Shown: positions 6,624 to 13,568, numbered from the stretch's first letter. The stretch is DNA of 13,568 nt from Nitrososphaerales archaeon (GCA_030040055.1 JASHUK010000087.1:1-13568); one strand, 5' to 3'. Notes: generated by a model from the sequence alone, not told the origin. Translations and numbers: made by a program.

Positions 6624-8014
6624 AGCCGCAGCTGGTGGACCGGGTGTCCCGCCGCCGACTCGGAGGCCTCCATTATCGCCTCGGGGAGGGTCGGGTGCGG
6701 GTGCATGGTCAGCGCGATGTCCTCCACGGTCGCCCCCATTTCTATGGCAAGCGCCACCTCGCTGATCAGGTTGGAAGCCTCGGAGCCCACTATCTGGACG
6801 CCGAGGACTCGGCCGTCGTCCGCGTTCGAGACCACCTTGACGAAGCCCTCGGCCTCGCCGGTCGACAAGGCCCGTCCCAGCGCCGCGAACGGGAACCGGC
6901 TCCGCTTGACCTTGAACCCCGCCTCGGCCGCCTTCGCCTCCGTCAGGCCCGCGCTCGCGATCTCGGGGTCGCAGAAGACCGCGTCAGGCATTACTGTCCA
7001 GTCCGCGGACGCCGGCTTCCCCGCGGCGCGCTCGGCGGCCACCGCCCCCTCCTTCGAGGCCTTGTGGGCTAGCATCGGGGGGCCTCTGACGTCCCCTATC
7101 GCGAAGATGCCGGGGACCGAGGTCTCCATGTGGGTGTCCGTCACGACATACCCCCGGGCGTCTATCTTGACGCCCAGCCGCTCGAGGTTGAGCCCCTCCG
7201 TGTTGGGCTTCTTCCCGACGCTCACGAGGACCTTGTCGACTTCGAGCGTCTGCCTCCCCTCGGGGCTCTCGACGTCGACCTTCGCAGTCCCTTCTCCCTT
7301 GGAGACGGAGACGACCTTCGACTTCAGGTGGATCTTAGCCCCCTTTCCCTCCAGCTTCCGCTGCACCACCCTGACCACCTCGGGGTCGCTCCCGGGGAGC
7401 AGCTGGTCCATTATCTCGACTATCGTTATCTCGGTCCCGAAGCCCTGGAACATCGAAGCGAACTCCAGCCCTATCGCTCCTCCGCCGACGATCAACATCT
7501 TCTTCGGGGGCGAGGTCAGGTTGAGCCCCTCCTTGGAGCCGATTACGAGGCTCCCGTCCAGCTCGAGCCCCGGGAGCTGCGCCGACCTGGTCCCGGTCGC
7601 AATCACGACGGACTTCGTCGATATCTCCTCGGCGCCCTGCCCGGTCCTGACGGAGACCCTCCCTCTTTCGACCATCTCGGCCCTCCCCATGACGATGGTG
7701 ACGTGGTTCCCCTTCAGCAGCGACTCCACGCCCCCGACAAGCTTCGCGACGACCTCCTGCTTCCACTTCTGCATCTGCGCGAAGTCCACGCTGACGCCTG
7801 TGGTCCTGAGGCCGAACCTCTCGCCCTCCTTCACCCTGCCAGCCAGCTTTGACACGGTGATAAGGGACTTCGAGGGGATGCACCCGTAGTTCAGGCACTC
7901 GCCCCCGATCCGGTCAGCCTCCACGAGGACGGTCCTCAGCCCCAGCTGCCCCGCCCTGATGGCGCAGACGTACCCCCCCGGGCCTCCGCCGATTATCGTG
8001 ACGTCGGCTTCCAA
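6620..8014 (-). CDS. lpd: Dihydrolipoamide dehydrogenase (E3)
   Basis: E3 is the FAD flavoprotein that reoxidises dihydrolipoamide on E2 and passes electrons to NAD. The protein has 464 residues, normal for the family. In order it shows the FAD-binding VTIIGGGPGGYV (residues 5-16) and the redox-active disulfide GGECLNYGCIPSKS (Cys40 and Cys45). Next come the NAD-binding GGGAIGLEFA, the second FAD contact FAIGDV, and the C-terminal dimerisation domain with HPHPTLPEA, whose His440 and Glu445 form the catalytic dyad. All key residues are present. The start is TTG 8014, since MEADVTIIGGG is the normal opening. A TATA-like element 37 bases upstream suggests its own promoter as well as read-through from E2 (53-base gap). 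Confidence 0.96.
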   Translation of the reverse strand: MEADVTIIGGGPGGYVCAIRAGQLGLRTVLVEADRIGGECLNYGCIPSKSLITVSKLAGRVKEGERFGLRTTGVSVDFAQMQKWKQEVVAKLVGGVESLLKGNHVTIVMGRAEMVERGRVSVRTGQGAEEISTKSVVIATGTRSAQLPGLELDGSLVIGSKEGLNLTSPPKKMLIVGGGAIGLEFASMFQGFGTEITIVEIMDQLLPGSDPEVVRVVQRKLEGKGAKIHLKSKVVSVSKGEGTAKVDVESPEGRQTLEVDKVLVSVGKKPNTEGLNLERLGVKIDARGYVVTDTHMETSVPGIFAIGDVRGPPMLAHKASKEGAVAAERAAGKPASADWTVMPDAVFCDPEIASAGLTEAKAAEAGFKVKRSRFPFAALGRALSTGEAEGFVKVVSNADDGRVLGVQIVGSEASNLISEVALAIEMGATVEDIALTMHPHPTLPEAIMEASESAAGHPVHQLRL

Positions 8015-8046
8015 GGAACTTCTGGGCCGCGCGGGTCGCTTTGTCG

Positions 8047-8056
8047 CTTAAACCTT
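8047..8056 (-). promoter_or_regulatory. Candidate internal promoter before lpd
   Basis: In the 53-base gap between E2 and lpd the minus strand reads AAGGTTTAAG, the same ten bases found at the promoter of rpl3 (786-795 plus strand). Its centre is about 37 bases before the lpd TTG, which predicts a leader of about 10 bases. This could let lpd, lipB and the aldehyde dehydrogenase be expressed apart from E1 and E2. It rests on sequence match only. Confidence 0.45.
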
Positions 8057-8067
8057 GCTGAGCCGCG

Positions 8068-9285
8068 TCACAGAATTTCGGCGAGGAGCTTCTTCGTGTC
8101 CTGCATGTTCTCTATCAGCCTGGAGGTGAACCGGGCCGCATAGGCCCCGTCGAGGACCCTGTGGTCGAAGGTGAGCGAGAGGTACGTGGTGTCCCTGACC
8201 TCTATCTTCCCGTCCCTCACGACCGGGCGCTTCGCTATCTTGTGCAGGCCCAGTATCGCGACCTCCGGGGAGTTGATGATCGGGGTGGCGAACAGCCCGC
8301 CTATGGCGCCGACGTTGGTTATCGTGAAGGTCGAGCCCCTCACCTCGTCCAGGCTGAGGGCGCTCCTCCTCGCCTTGTCCGCCAGTCTTTCTATCTCCCC
8401 GGCGATCTCGAAGATGTCTTTCCTGTCCGCGTCCTTGATCACGGGGACGACGAGCCCCTGCTCGGTGTCTGTCGCGACACCGATGTTGTAGTACTTCTTC
8501 AGGAAGATGCTCCCCCTCTGGTCGTCGAGCGAGGCGTTGAGGTAGGGGAACTCCTTCAGCGCGGGTATCAGCGCCTTGATGACGAACGGAAGGAACGTAA
8601 GCTTGACGCCCCTCTTCTCCGCGCTCCCCTTGAACGCCTCCCTGAGGAGGACGAGCTCGGTCATGTCCGCCTCGTCGACGTGCGTGACTGAGGCGGCAGT
8701 CCTCTGCGACTTCACCATGTGCTCGGCCACCGTCCGCCTTATCCCGTGGAGGGGGACCTCCTCCTCGTTGGGGCCTGCGGTCCTCGGGGCCGGGGCAGGC
8801 GGCGCCATCGCCTGCGCGGACGGTCCCTTCGCTTGGAGCCTGACGTCGTCGTCGGTCACCCTCCCCTGAGGCCCGGTCCCGCGGACCGAGGCGATGTCCA
8901 CTCCCAGGTCTCTCGCCAGCTTTCTGGTCGAGGGCGTGGCAAGCACCGTCCCCGGCTGGGACGCCACTTCGGCGGCGGGCTGTGCCGGCAGGGGCGCAGG
9001 CTGTGGGGCCGGCTGCTCGGCGGGCTGCGCTTGGGCGGGGCGTGGGGCCGAGCCGGGCTCCGTGATGACCACTATAGTCTGGCCGACCTTGGCCACCTCC
9101 CCCTCCCTTACCGAAATCTTGGTGACGACCCCGGTCCTCGGGGACGGGATCTGGACGTTCACCTTGTCCGTCATGACCTCGACGAGGGGCTGGTCCTCCT
9201 TGATGGAGTCGCCTTCCTTGACCATCCACTTCAGGATCTCCCCTTCCGAGACCCCCTCCCCTATGTCAGGTAGCTTGAATTCCAA
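8068..9285 (-). CDS. 2-oxoacid dehydrogenase E2, dihydrolipoamide acyltransferase
   Basis: E2 is the core of the complex: it takes the acyl group from E1 on its swinging lipoyl arm and passes it to CoA. The 405-residue protein has one lipoyl domain (about 1-77) with the modified lysine in EVMTDKVNVQI (Lys41). A Pro/Ala/Gln-rich flexible linker follows (about 78-112), then the E1/E3-binding domain (about 114-150, with STRKLARDLGVD and GTGPQGRVT). A second Pro/Ala linker leads to the catalytic domain (about 175-405) with SLTFDHRVLDG, where His375 and Asp379 are the catalytic pair. TTG 9285 is taken because MEFKLPDIGEGVSEGEI is the standard opening and no upstream start exists in the 54-base gap after E1. 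Whether the acyl group is acetyl or branched-chain cannot be told from sequence alone. Confidence 0.95.
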   Translation of the reverse strand: MEFKLPDIGEGVSEGEILKWMVKEGDSIKEDQPLVEVMTDKVNVQIPSPRTGVVTKISVREGEVAKVGQTIVVITEPGSAPRPAQAQPAEQPAPQPAPLPAQPAAEVASQPGTVLATPSTRKLARDLGVDIASVRGTGPQGRVTDDDVRLQAKGPSAQAMAPPAPAPRTAGPNEEEVPLHGIRRTVAEHMVKSQRTAASVTHVDEADMTELVLLREAFKGSAEKRGVKLTFLPFVIKALIPALKEFPYLNASLDDQRGSIFLKKYYNIGVATDTEQGLVVPVIKDADRKDIFEIAGEIERLADKARRSALSLDEVRGSTFTITNVGAIGGLFATPIINSPEVAILGLHKIAKRPVVRDGKIEVRDTTYLSLTFDHRVLDGAYAARFTSRLIENMQDTKKLLAEIL

Positions 9286-9339
9286 GGCGATGTGCTTGGG
9301 CGGCGACGACCCGCTCGTTATTAGTGTCTTTCGCGGCCT

Positions 9340-11487
9340 TCAGTACCTTGCGAGTTCCAGGGCGGCCTTCACTATCTTCTCCTTGTTCGGGATGTAGAAG
9401 TCCTCGAGCTTCGCCAGCGGGACCATGGTGTCGAAGCCGGTGACCCGCCTGACCGGGGCCTTCAGGTAGTCGAGGGCCTTCTCGGCCGCCGTAGCCGCGA
9501 TCTCCGCCCCCAGCCCGAGGTTCCTCGGGGCTTCGTGGACCACCATCAGCCTCCCCGTCTTCCTCACCGAGGCCAGGATAGTGTCGAAGTCGAGGGGTGA
9601 GACGGTCCTCAGGTCGATCACCTCGGCCGACACGGAGCTCTCCGCCTGCAGCTGCTCGGCAGCCTCGAGCGTCGAGAGCATCATCGCCCCGTAGGACACC
9701 ACCGTGATGTCCGAGCCCTCTCTGACGACCTTGGCCTTCCCGATCGGGATGCAGTACTCCTCCTCCGGGACGTCCATCTTGGGAGTCGTGTAGAAGCGCT
9801 TCGGCTCCATGAAGATCACCGGGTCAGGAGAGCGGACGGCGGATGCGAGGAGCCCCTTCGCGTCGAACGCGTTCGACGGTATGACCACTTTGAGGCCCGG
9901 GGTGTGGGAGAAGTAGGCTTCGGGGGACTCCGAGTGGTGCTCGGGGGCCCTTATCCCGGCGCCGTAGGGGAAGCGGACGACCCCCCTGGTGGTGAACCTT
10001 CCTCTCGTCCTGTTCCTCATCCTCGCGATGTGCGAGAATATCTGGTCGAAGGCGGGGATGCTGAAGCCGTCGAACTGGAACTCCGCGACCGGGACGATGC
10101 CGCCGATCGAGAGACCGACGAACACCCCCGCTATGGAGAGCTCGGCGAGAGGGGTGTCGAAGACCCTGTCCGGGCCGAACTCGTCCTGGAGGCCCCTCGT
10201 GATCTGGAAGACGCCGCCGTTCTTCCCCACGTCCTCCCCGAACACCACGATGGAAGGGTCCCTCGCCATCTCCTGGCGGAGCGCCATGTTGAGGGCGTTC
10301 CTGATGTTGACGCCGGGGGTCCCTCCGGACACCAACGGCTCCGGTTCGGTCGGCGGGAGAGGCTCGGCCGTCCCCAGCGCCTCGTTCGCCTCCGCGGCCA
10401 GGAGCGGGGTCTTTGACTGGTACACGTATTCGAAGATCCCCTTGGGGTCCGGTGGGGGTGACGCCCTGTAGGCCTGGACGGCCTGCTCCATCCTCTGCTC
10501 GGTCTCCGCCCTTACTGACTCTTCGTATCGCCCGTCGAGGATCCCCCTCGCCCGGAGGTACTTCTCGAACCTGGCGATCGGGTCCCGCCTCTGCCACTCC
10601 TCCACCTCAGCCTGGTCCTTCAGCTTGTTCGAGACCAGCTCGGCGGTGGTGTGGGGGCCGACCCTGTAGGTGTTGAACTCGATAAGCGTCGGGCCGCCTC
10701 CCTTCCTAGCCTTGTCCACGGCGTACTTGGTGGCCTCGTAGGAGGCGATGACGTCGTTTCCGTCCACCAGCATCCCCTCGAAACCATACGCGATCGCCTT
10801 CTGCGCGATCGTCCTCGAGGCCGTCTGCCTGTCTCGCCTCACCGAGATGGCCCACTGGTTGTTCTCGACCGCGAAGACCACGGGCAGGTCGTAGACGCCG
10901 GCGAAGTTCAGAGACTCGTGGAAGTCGGCCTTCGAAGAGCCTCCGTCCCCGGTGCAGACGAACGTCACTGAGCTCCGGCCCTTCAGCCGGTTCGCCAAGG
11001 CCAGCCCGACGGCGTGCGGGAGCTGGGTGCCCACCGGGACCGCGAGCGGGAGCATGTTGAGCCCGCCAGGGATGCGCATGCCGTTCTCGTCCCCTCCCCA
11101 GTAGGCTAGCAGAAGCTCCGCCGGCAGCCCGTAGGCGAGCATCCCCGCGCTGTCCCTGTACATGGGGACGTACCAGTCCTCCTTCAGCAGGGAGTTCACG
11201 GTCCCTATCTGCGAGCCCTCCTGCCCCTTGCACGGGGCGTAGGTGCCGATCTCCCTTATCGTGGACATGTTCGTCGCCTTCTCGTCGAAGTGCCTCCCGA
11301 ACAGGAGCTGCTCGTACATCCTCCTGAGCTGGGCGGGAGAGAGATCCGGGTCCTTCCCTCGCAGCGACCCGTCGGGGGCTATCCTCTGGTACATCACGTC
11401 GTCCGGCGTGGAGATCTTCAGGTCCGACTCGCTGAAAATGCGGCGCTTGGCCTCCGGCGCGCTCTTCGCCAGCTCAGACTCGGTCAT
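9340..11487 (-). CDS. 2-oxoacid dehydrogenase E1, alpha and beta subunits fused in one chain
   Basis: E1 decarboxylates a 2-oxoacid with thiamine diphosphate and reductively acylates the lipoyl group of E2. This 715-residue chain holds both subunits. The alpha part (about 45-350) has the thiamine-binding GDGGSSKADFHES (from 180) ending at AVENNQW (Asn209-210), and the YRVGPHT loop (His279). The beta part (about 395-715) has VVFGEDVGKNGGVF, DTPLAELSIAG, EFQFDGFSIPAFDQIFSH and HTPGLKVVIPS. A Pro/Glu-rich stretch (about 360-393) links them. Sequence is closest in my judgement to the branched-chain/archaeal OADHC type rather than the homodimeric AceE. ATG 11487 overlaps the lipA stop as ATGA. No frameshift explains the fusion: the frame is continuous and the linker is plausible. 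The substrate (pyruvate, branched-chain oxoacids, or several) is undetermined. Confidence 0.94.
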   Translation of the reverse strand: MTESELAKSAPEAKRRIFSESDLKISTPDDVMYQRIAPDGSLRGKDPDLSPAQLRRMYEQLLFGRHFDEKATNMSTIREIGTYAPCKGQEGSQIGTVNSLLKEDWYVPMYRDSAGMLAYGLPAELLLAYWGGDENGMRIPGGLNMLPLAVPVGTQLPHAVGLALANRLKGRSSVTFVCTGDGGSSKADFHESLNFAGVYDLPVVFAVENNQWAISVRRDRQTASRTIAQKAIAYGFEGMLVDGNDVIASYEATKYAVDKARKGGGPTLIEFNTYRVGPHTTAELVSNKLKDQAEVEEWQRRDPIARFEKYLRARGILDGRYEESVRAETEQRMEQAVQAYRASPPPDPKGIFEYVYQSKTPLLAAEANEALGTAEPLPPTEPEPLVSGGTPGVNIRNALNMALRQEMARDPSIVVFGEDVGKNGGVFQITRGLQDEFGPDRVFDTPLAELSIAGVFVGLSIGGIVPVAEFQFDGFSIPAFDQIFSHIARMRNRTRGRFTTRGVVRFPYGAGIRAPEHHSESPEAYFSHTPGLKVVIPSNAFDAKGLLASAVRSPDPVIFMEPKRFYTTPKMDVPEEEYCIPIGKAKVVREGSDITVVSYGAMMLSTLEAAEQLQAESSVSAEVIDLRTVSPLDFDTILASVRKTGRLMVVHEAPRNLGLGAEIAATAAEKALDYLKAPVRRVTGFDTMVPLAKLEDFYIPNKEKIVKAALELARY

Positions 11488-12410
11488 TCTGGCTTTTGGG
11501 CCTCAGGCGTCATATAAGACTGCTTCCGGCCGGGGGCGGGAATGGTGAGGGCGGAGCGGATGAAGAACTCCCCTGCCCTGTAGCTGCTCCTGACGAGCGG
11601 CCCCGACGCGACGTAGCTGAACCCCAGCGACTCCCCCATCTCCCTGTACCTCTCGAACTGGGAGGGCTTCACGAACTCGACGACCTTCAGGTGGCGGTTG
11701 GAGGGCCTCAGGTACTGGCCGACCGTCAGGAAGTCGACCCCCGCGCCCCTGAGGTGGACCATCGTCTGCCGGACCTCCTCCTCGCTCTCCCCCAGGCCGA
11801 CCATGATGGAGGACTTCGTGTGGAGCGACCGGTCGAGCTTCTTCAGGGTCCGGAGGACAGAGAGCGACTGCCAGTAGCCCGCCCTAGGGTCGCGGACCTC
11901 CGGGGTCAGGGACAGGGTGGTCTCCACGTTGTGGGCCACGACGTCAGGGCCGGCAGACGCGACCGTCCGCAAGGCGTCGACGTCGTTCTGGAAGTCCGGT
12001 ATGAGGACCTCCACCAGCATCCCCGGGTTCATCTCCTTGACGAGCCGGACCGTCCGTGCGACGTGCCCCGCTCCGCCGTCAGGCAGGTCATCCCTGTCCA
12101 CCGAGGTGAGGACGACGTAGGTCAGCCCCATCTTGGAGAGCGCCAGCGCGACGTTCTCCGGCTCGAGCTCGTCGAGGGCGCCGTTCGGCTTCCCGGGGGT
12201 CACCATGCAGAACCTGCAGGCCCTCGAGCAGACGTCCCCCATGAGCATCAGGGTGGCGGTCCCTCCGCCCCAGCACTCTTCGACGTTGGGGCAGTGGGCC
12301 TCCTCGCAGACTGTATGCAGTCCGAGAGACCTGAAAAGCTCCTTCAGGCTGTCGTGCTTGGCTCCTCCCGGAGGGAGGACGGTCAGCCACTCGGGCCTTG
12401 TCTCCGGCAA
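11484..12410 (-). CDS. lipA: Lipoyl synthase LipA (radical SAM)
   Basis: LipA inserts two sulfur atoms into the protein-bound octanoyl chain to make lipoyl. The protein has 308 residues. It shows the auxiliary cluster motif in HTVCEEAHCPNVEECW (Cys35, 40, 46) and the radical SAM motif in DVCSRACRFC (Cys61, 65, 68). The C-terminal RSSY (274-277), which ligates the sacrificial auxiliary cluster in characterised LipA enzymes, is also intact. This is therefore the classical bacterial-type LipA, not the two-protein LipS1/LipS2 system of some archaea. Start TTG 12410 is one base after the regulator's stop, so translational coupling is likely; no strong Shine-Dalgarno is seen. Its stop overlaps the E1 start by 4 bases. 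Its natural substrate here is octanoyl-E2 made by LipB. Confidence 0.96.
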   Translation of the reverse strand: MPETRPEWLTVLPPGGAKHDSLKELFRSLGLHTVCEEAHCPNVEECWGGGTATLMLMGDVCSRACRFCMVTPGKPNGALDELEPENVALALSKMGLTYVVLTSVDRDDLPDGGAGHVARTVRLVKEMNPGMLVEVLIPDFQNDVDALRTVASAGPDVVAHNVETTLSLTPEVRDPRAGYWQSLSVLRTLKKLDRSLHTKSSIMVGLGESEEEVRQTMVHLRGAGVDFLTVGQYLRPSNRHLKVVEFVKPSQFERYREMGESLGFSYVASGPLVRSSYRAGEFFIRSALTIPAPGRKQSYMTPEAQKPE

Positions 12411-12411
12411 C

Positions 12412-12837
12412 TCAGCCGCCGGCCAGTATCTTCAGCTTGCCGGAGTCCTTGAACGATAGCGCGCCGTCGCAGGCAGAGCACCCCTCCGTCGGGAACCCTG
12501 GCTCGAGCTCTTCGTGGAGAGTGCACATCAGGTGATTGATGCGGATGTAGTCGCAGACCTCGGTCATGGCCTGCATGATGTCTCTCTGGTCCGCCTCCCC
12601 GGCAGACAGCGATGCTGCGATCCTGTCGGCGGCCTTCGCGATGGTGGGATCTGTCTCGAGGTTCATCATGACCCCCCTGGTCCTCCTTCCGTAGTTGCTG
12701 ACCGATGCCTGGGTGACCCCGAGCTTGTCGGCCACCTGCTGCTGGGTAAGATGGTAGTCCTCCCGGAGCCTCCTCGCTATCATCGACCTCAGCGCAGGGA
12801 GCGCCGACTTCGAGACTATCTCATACGGGCTGTACAT
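12412..12837 (-). CDS. HTH transcriptional regulator with C-terminal cysteine cluster (COG2522-like)
   Basis: A 141-residue likely DNA-binding protein. Residues 1-22 (MYSPYEIVSKSALPALRSMI) and the helix-turn-helix at about 24-50 (TQQQVADKLGVTQASVSNYG) match my memory of the archaeal COG2522 regulators, some of which are fused to ThiN in thiamine control. Here there is no ThiN domain. The C-terminal half has four cysteines, Cys95, Cys105, Cys120 and Cys123, the last two as GCSACDG, which could bind zinc or an iron-sulfur cluster. ATG 12837 is chosen over ATG 12903 because the shorter form begins with the family opening, and a TATA-like box is placed for near-leaderless initiation just upstream; the longer form would translate through that promoter. 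It heads the lipoylation/dehydrogenase operon and is the natural candidate to control it. The ligand is unknown. Confidence 0.85.
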   Translation of the reverse strand: MYSPYEIVSKSALPALRSMIARRLREDYHLTQQQVADKLGVTQASVSNYGRRTRGVMMNLETDPTIAKAADRIAASLSAGEADQRDIMQAMTEVCDYIRINHLMCTLHEELEPGFPTEGCSACDGALSFKDSGKLKILAGG

Positions 12838-12872
12838 CCGATTATTACTTATGTTATACCGATTATTTAAGG
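12838..12872 (-). promoter_or_regulatory. Promoter and candidate operator of the regulator/lipoylation operon
   Basis: This is an AT-rich island in a GC-rich window. On the minus strand TTAAATAA (12870-12863) is a good TATA box, centred about 29 bases before ATG 12837, so the transcript would have almost no leader. The plus strand carries two exact copies of CCGATTATT, at 12838-12846 and 12859-12867, starting 21 bp apart. That is two helical turns, so both face the same side of the DNA. One copy overlaps the TATA box and the other covers the expected transcription start. A protein bound here would block transcription, so autorepression by the HTH protein is the simplest reading. This is inference from the layout. 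Confidence 0.6.
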
Positions 12873-13048
12873 GTAGTCGGCTATTGCAAGTGGAGCGGGC
12901 CACAGGCGTCGGCGCTCTGCGGAACCTCGCCTGCCATCAGTGAAGACCGCCGCGAGGCACCGCAACGTTATTGGAGGAGAAGCCGTCTACTTTCGCTTCT
13001 TCCCCGGAGCATCGTTTTTGCCATGAGTGGTCGCGTCTGGAGTCGGAT
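12873..13048. other. Divergent intergenic region between regulator and helicase
   Basis: The full gap between the two divergent genes is about 210 bases, of which the left end is the regulator's promoter. In the remainder I see no RNA gene and no strong inverted repeat. For the helicase, GGAG at 13039-13042 lies 6 bases before its ATG. No convincing TATA box is visible; a T-run at 13015-13019 and GTTATTGG near 12967 are weak candidates. A nine-codon open frame (13023-13052) ends on the helicase start. Confidence 0.4.
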
Positions 13049-13568
13049 ATGACGACGGAGATGGACGTCTTCCAGGAGTTTTCCCCTCCGCTTGTCCAGG
13101 CGCTAAAGGAGAGGGGGTTCGACTCCCCGACCGACCCGCAGCGGAGGCTCGTCCCGATAGTCAGGGAAGGGAAGAACGCCCTCTTGATGGCCCCCACGGG
13201 GACGGGGAAGACGGAGGCGGCTCTGCTGCCCATCCTCGACTCCATGATCAGGGAAGGGCCGTCGAAGGAGAGAGGGGTCAGGCTCCTGTACGTCACCCCC
13301 CTGCGCGCACTGAACAGGGACATGCTGGACAGGATGCAGTGGTGGTGCAAGAGGTTCGACATCAGGCTGGGCGTGAGGCACGGGGACAGCTCTCAAGCGG
13401 AGAGGACCAACATGAGCCTCGTCCCCCCGGACATCCTCATCACCACCCCCGAGACGCTGCAGATCCTCCTGGTCGGGCGGAGGATAAGGCAGGCGCTGTC
13501 GAAGCTCAGGTGGGTCGTAATAGACGAGGTCCACGAGCTGGCCGAGGACAAGCGGGGGAGCCAGCTCA
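13049..13568 (+). CDS. Lhr-like ATP-dependent DEVH helicase, N-terminal part (3' cut by window)
   Basis: The open frame runs off the right edge, so only 173 residues are visible; full Lhr-like proteins are usually around 850-950 residues. It contains the Walker A motif LMAPTGTGKTEAA (about residues 46-58), motif Ia TPLRAL (83-88), HGDSSQAER, motif Ib ITTPETLQILL and the Walker B box VVIDEVHEL with DEVH at 159-162. This order and the N-terminal GFDSPTDPQRRLVP fit superfamily 2 Lhr-type helicases, which archaea use in DNA repair or replication-fork processing. ATG 13049 has GGAG 6 bases upstream; in-frame ATG 13061 is an alternative. Divergent transcription from the regulator suggests no functional link with the dehydrogenase operon. 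Confidence 0.88.
   Translation, partial: MTTEMDVFQEFSPPLVQALKERGFDSPTDPQRRLVPIVREGKNALLMAPTGTGKTEAALLPILDSMIREGPSKERGVRLLYVTPLRALNRDMLDRMQWWCKRFDIRLGVRHGDSSQAERTNMSLVPPDILITTPETLQILLVGRRIRQALSKLRWVVIDEVHELAEDKRGSQL

Noticed and set aside
6189..7889. A 566-codon open frame on the plus strand opposite lpd and lipB
   Set aside because: The opposite strand encodes LipB and E3 with every catalytic motif; the plus-strand translation is low-complexity with no recognisable domain, as expected for antisense frames in GC-rich DNA.
8942..9062. Low-complexity Pro/Ala/Gln-coding stretch considered as a repeat array
   Set aside because: It is the flexible linker of E2 after the lipoyl domain; the repetition is in composition, not in exact DNA units.
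9286..9339. Possible promoter in the E1-E2 gap (CTAATAA on the minus strand)
   Set aside because: The match to a TATA box is poor and lacks the AAGGTTTAAG form seen elsewhere, so I did not list it as a feature.
12838..12903. N-terminal extension of the regulator to ATG 12903
   Set aside because: The extra 22 residues would be translated from the AT-rich promoter itself, and the family opening starts at ATG 12837.

Overview
This window reads as GC-rich archaeal chromosome. The evidence is an archaeal-type ribosomal protein cluster (L3, L4, L23, L2, S19, headed by a SPOUT RNA methyltransferase), TATA-like promoters placed about 27-30 bases ahead of starts, a near-leaderless gene start, heavy AGG arginine use, and many TTG and GTG starts. 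The COG2522-like regulator and the overall style fit Nitrososphaeria (Thaumarchaeota) or a neighbouring lineage, but Thermoplasmatota cannot be excluded by eye.

Region 1 (1-4393, plus strand): a 5'-cut SPOUT-class methyltransferase, then a TATA-like promoter and the tightly packed run rpl3-rpl4-rpl23-rpl2-rps19. Spacing runs from 4-base overlaps to 2-base gaps. Where rpl22 normally follows, there is instead a small unrecognised membrane protein, and the cluster ends there.

Region 2 (12837-4390, minus strand): a seven-gene set reading regulator - lipA - fused E1 alpha/beta - E2 - lpd - lipB - aldehyde dehydrogenase. It encodes a complete 2-oxoacid dehydrogenase complex (E1 decarboxylase, E2 lipoyl acyltransferase, E3 dihydrolipoamide dehydrogenase). 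It also encodes both enzymes that build the lipoyl cofactor on E2: LipB attaches octanoate and LipA inserts sulfur. A P5C-dehydrogenase-like aldehyde dehydrogenase at the end points to amino-acid or 2-oxoacid catabolism. The regulator has a compact AT-rich promoter carrying a 9-bp direct repeat 21 bp apart, a good candidate operator. A second promoter-like element lies before lpd. The last gene meets the plus-strand membrane gene stop-to-stop on a shared CTAG.

Region 3 (13049-13568, plus strand): the 5' end of an Lhr-like DEVH helicase, divergent from the regulator and cut by the window edge. I see no rRNA, tRNA, CRISPR array, insertion sequence or integration site.
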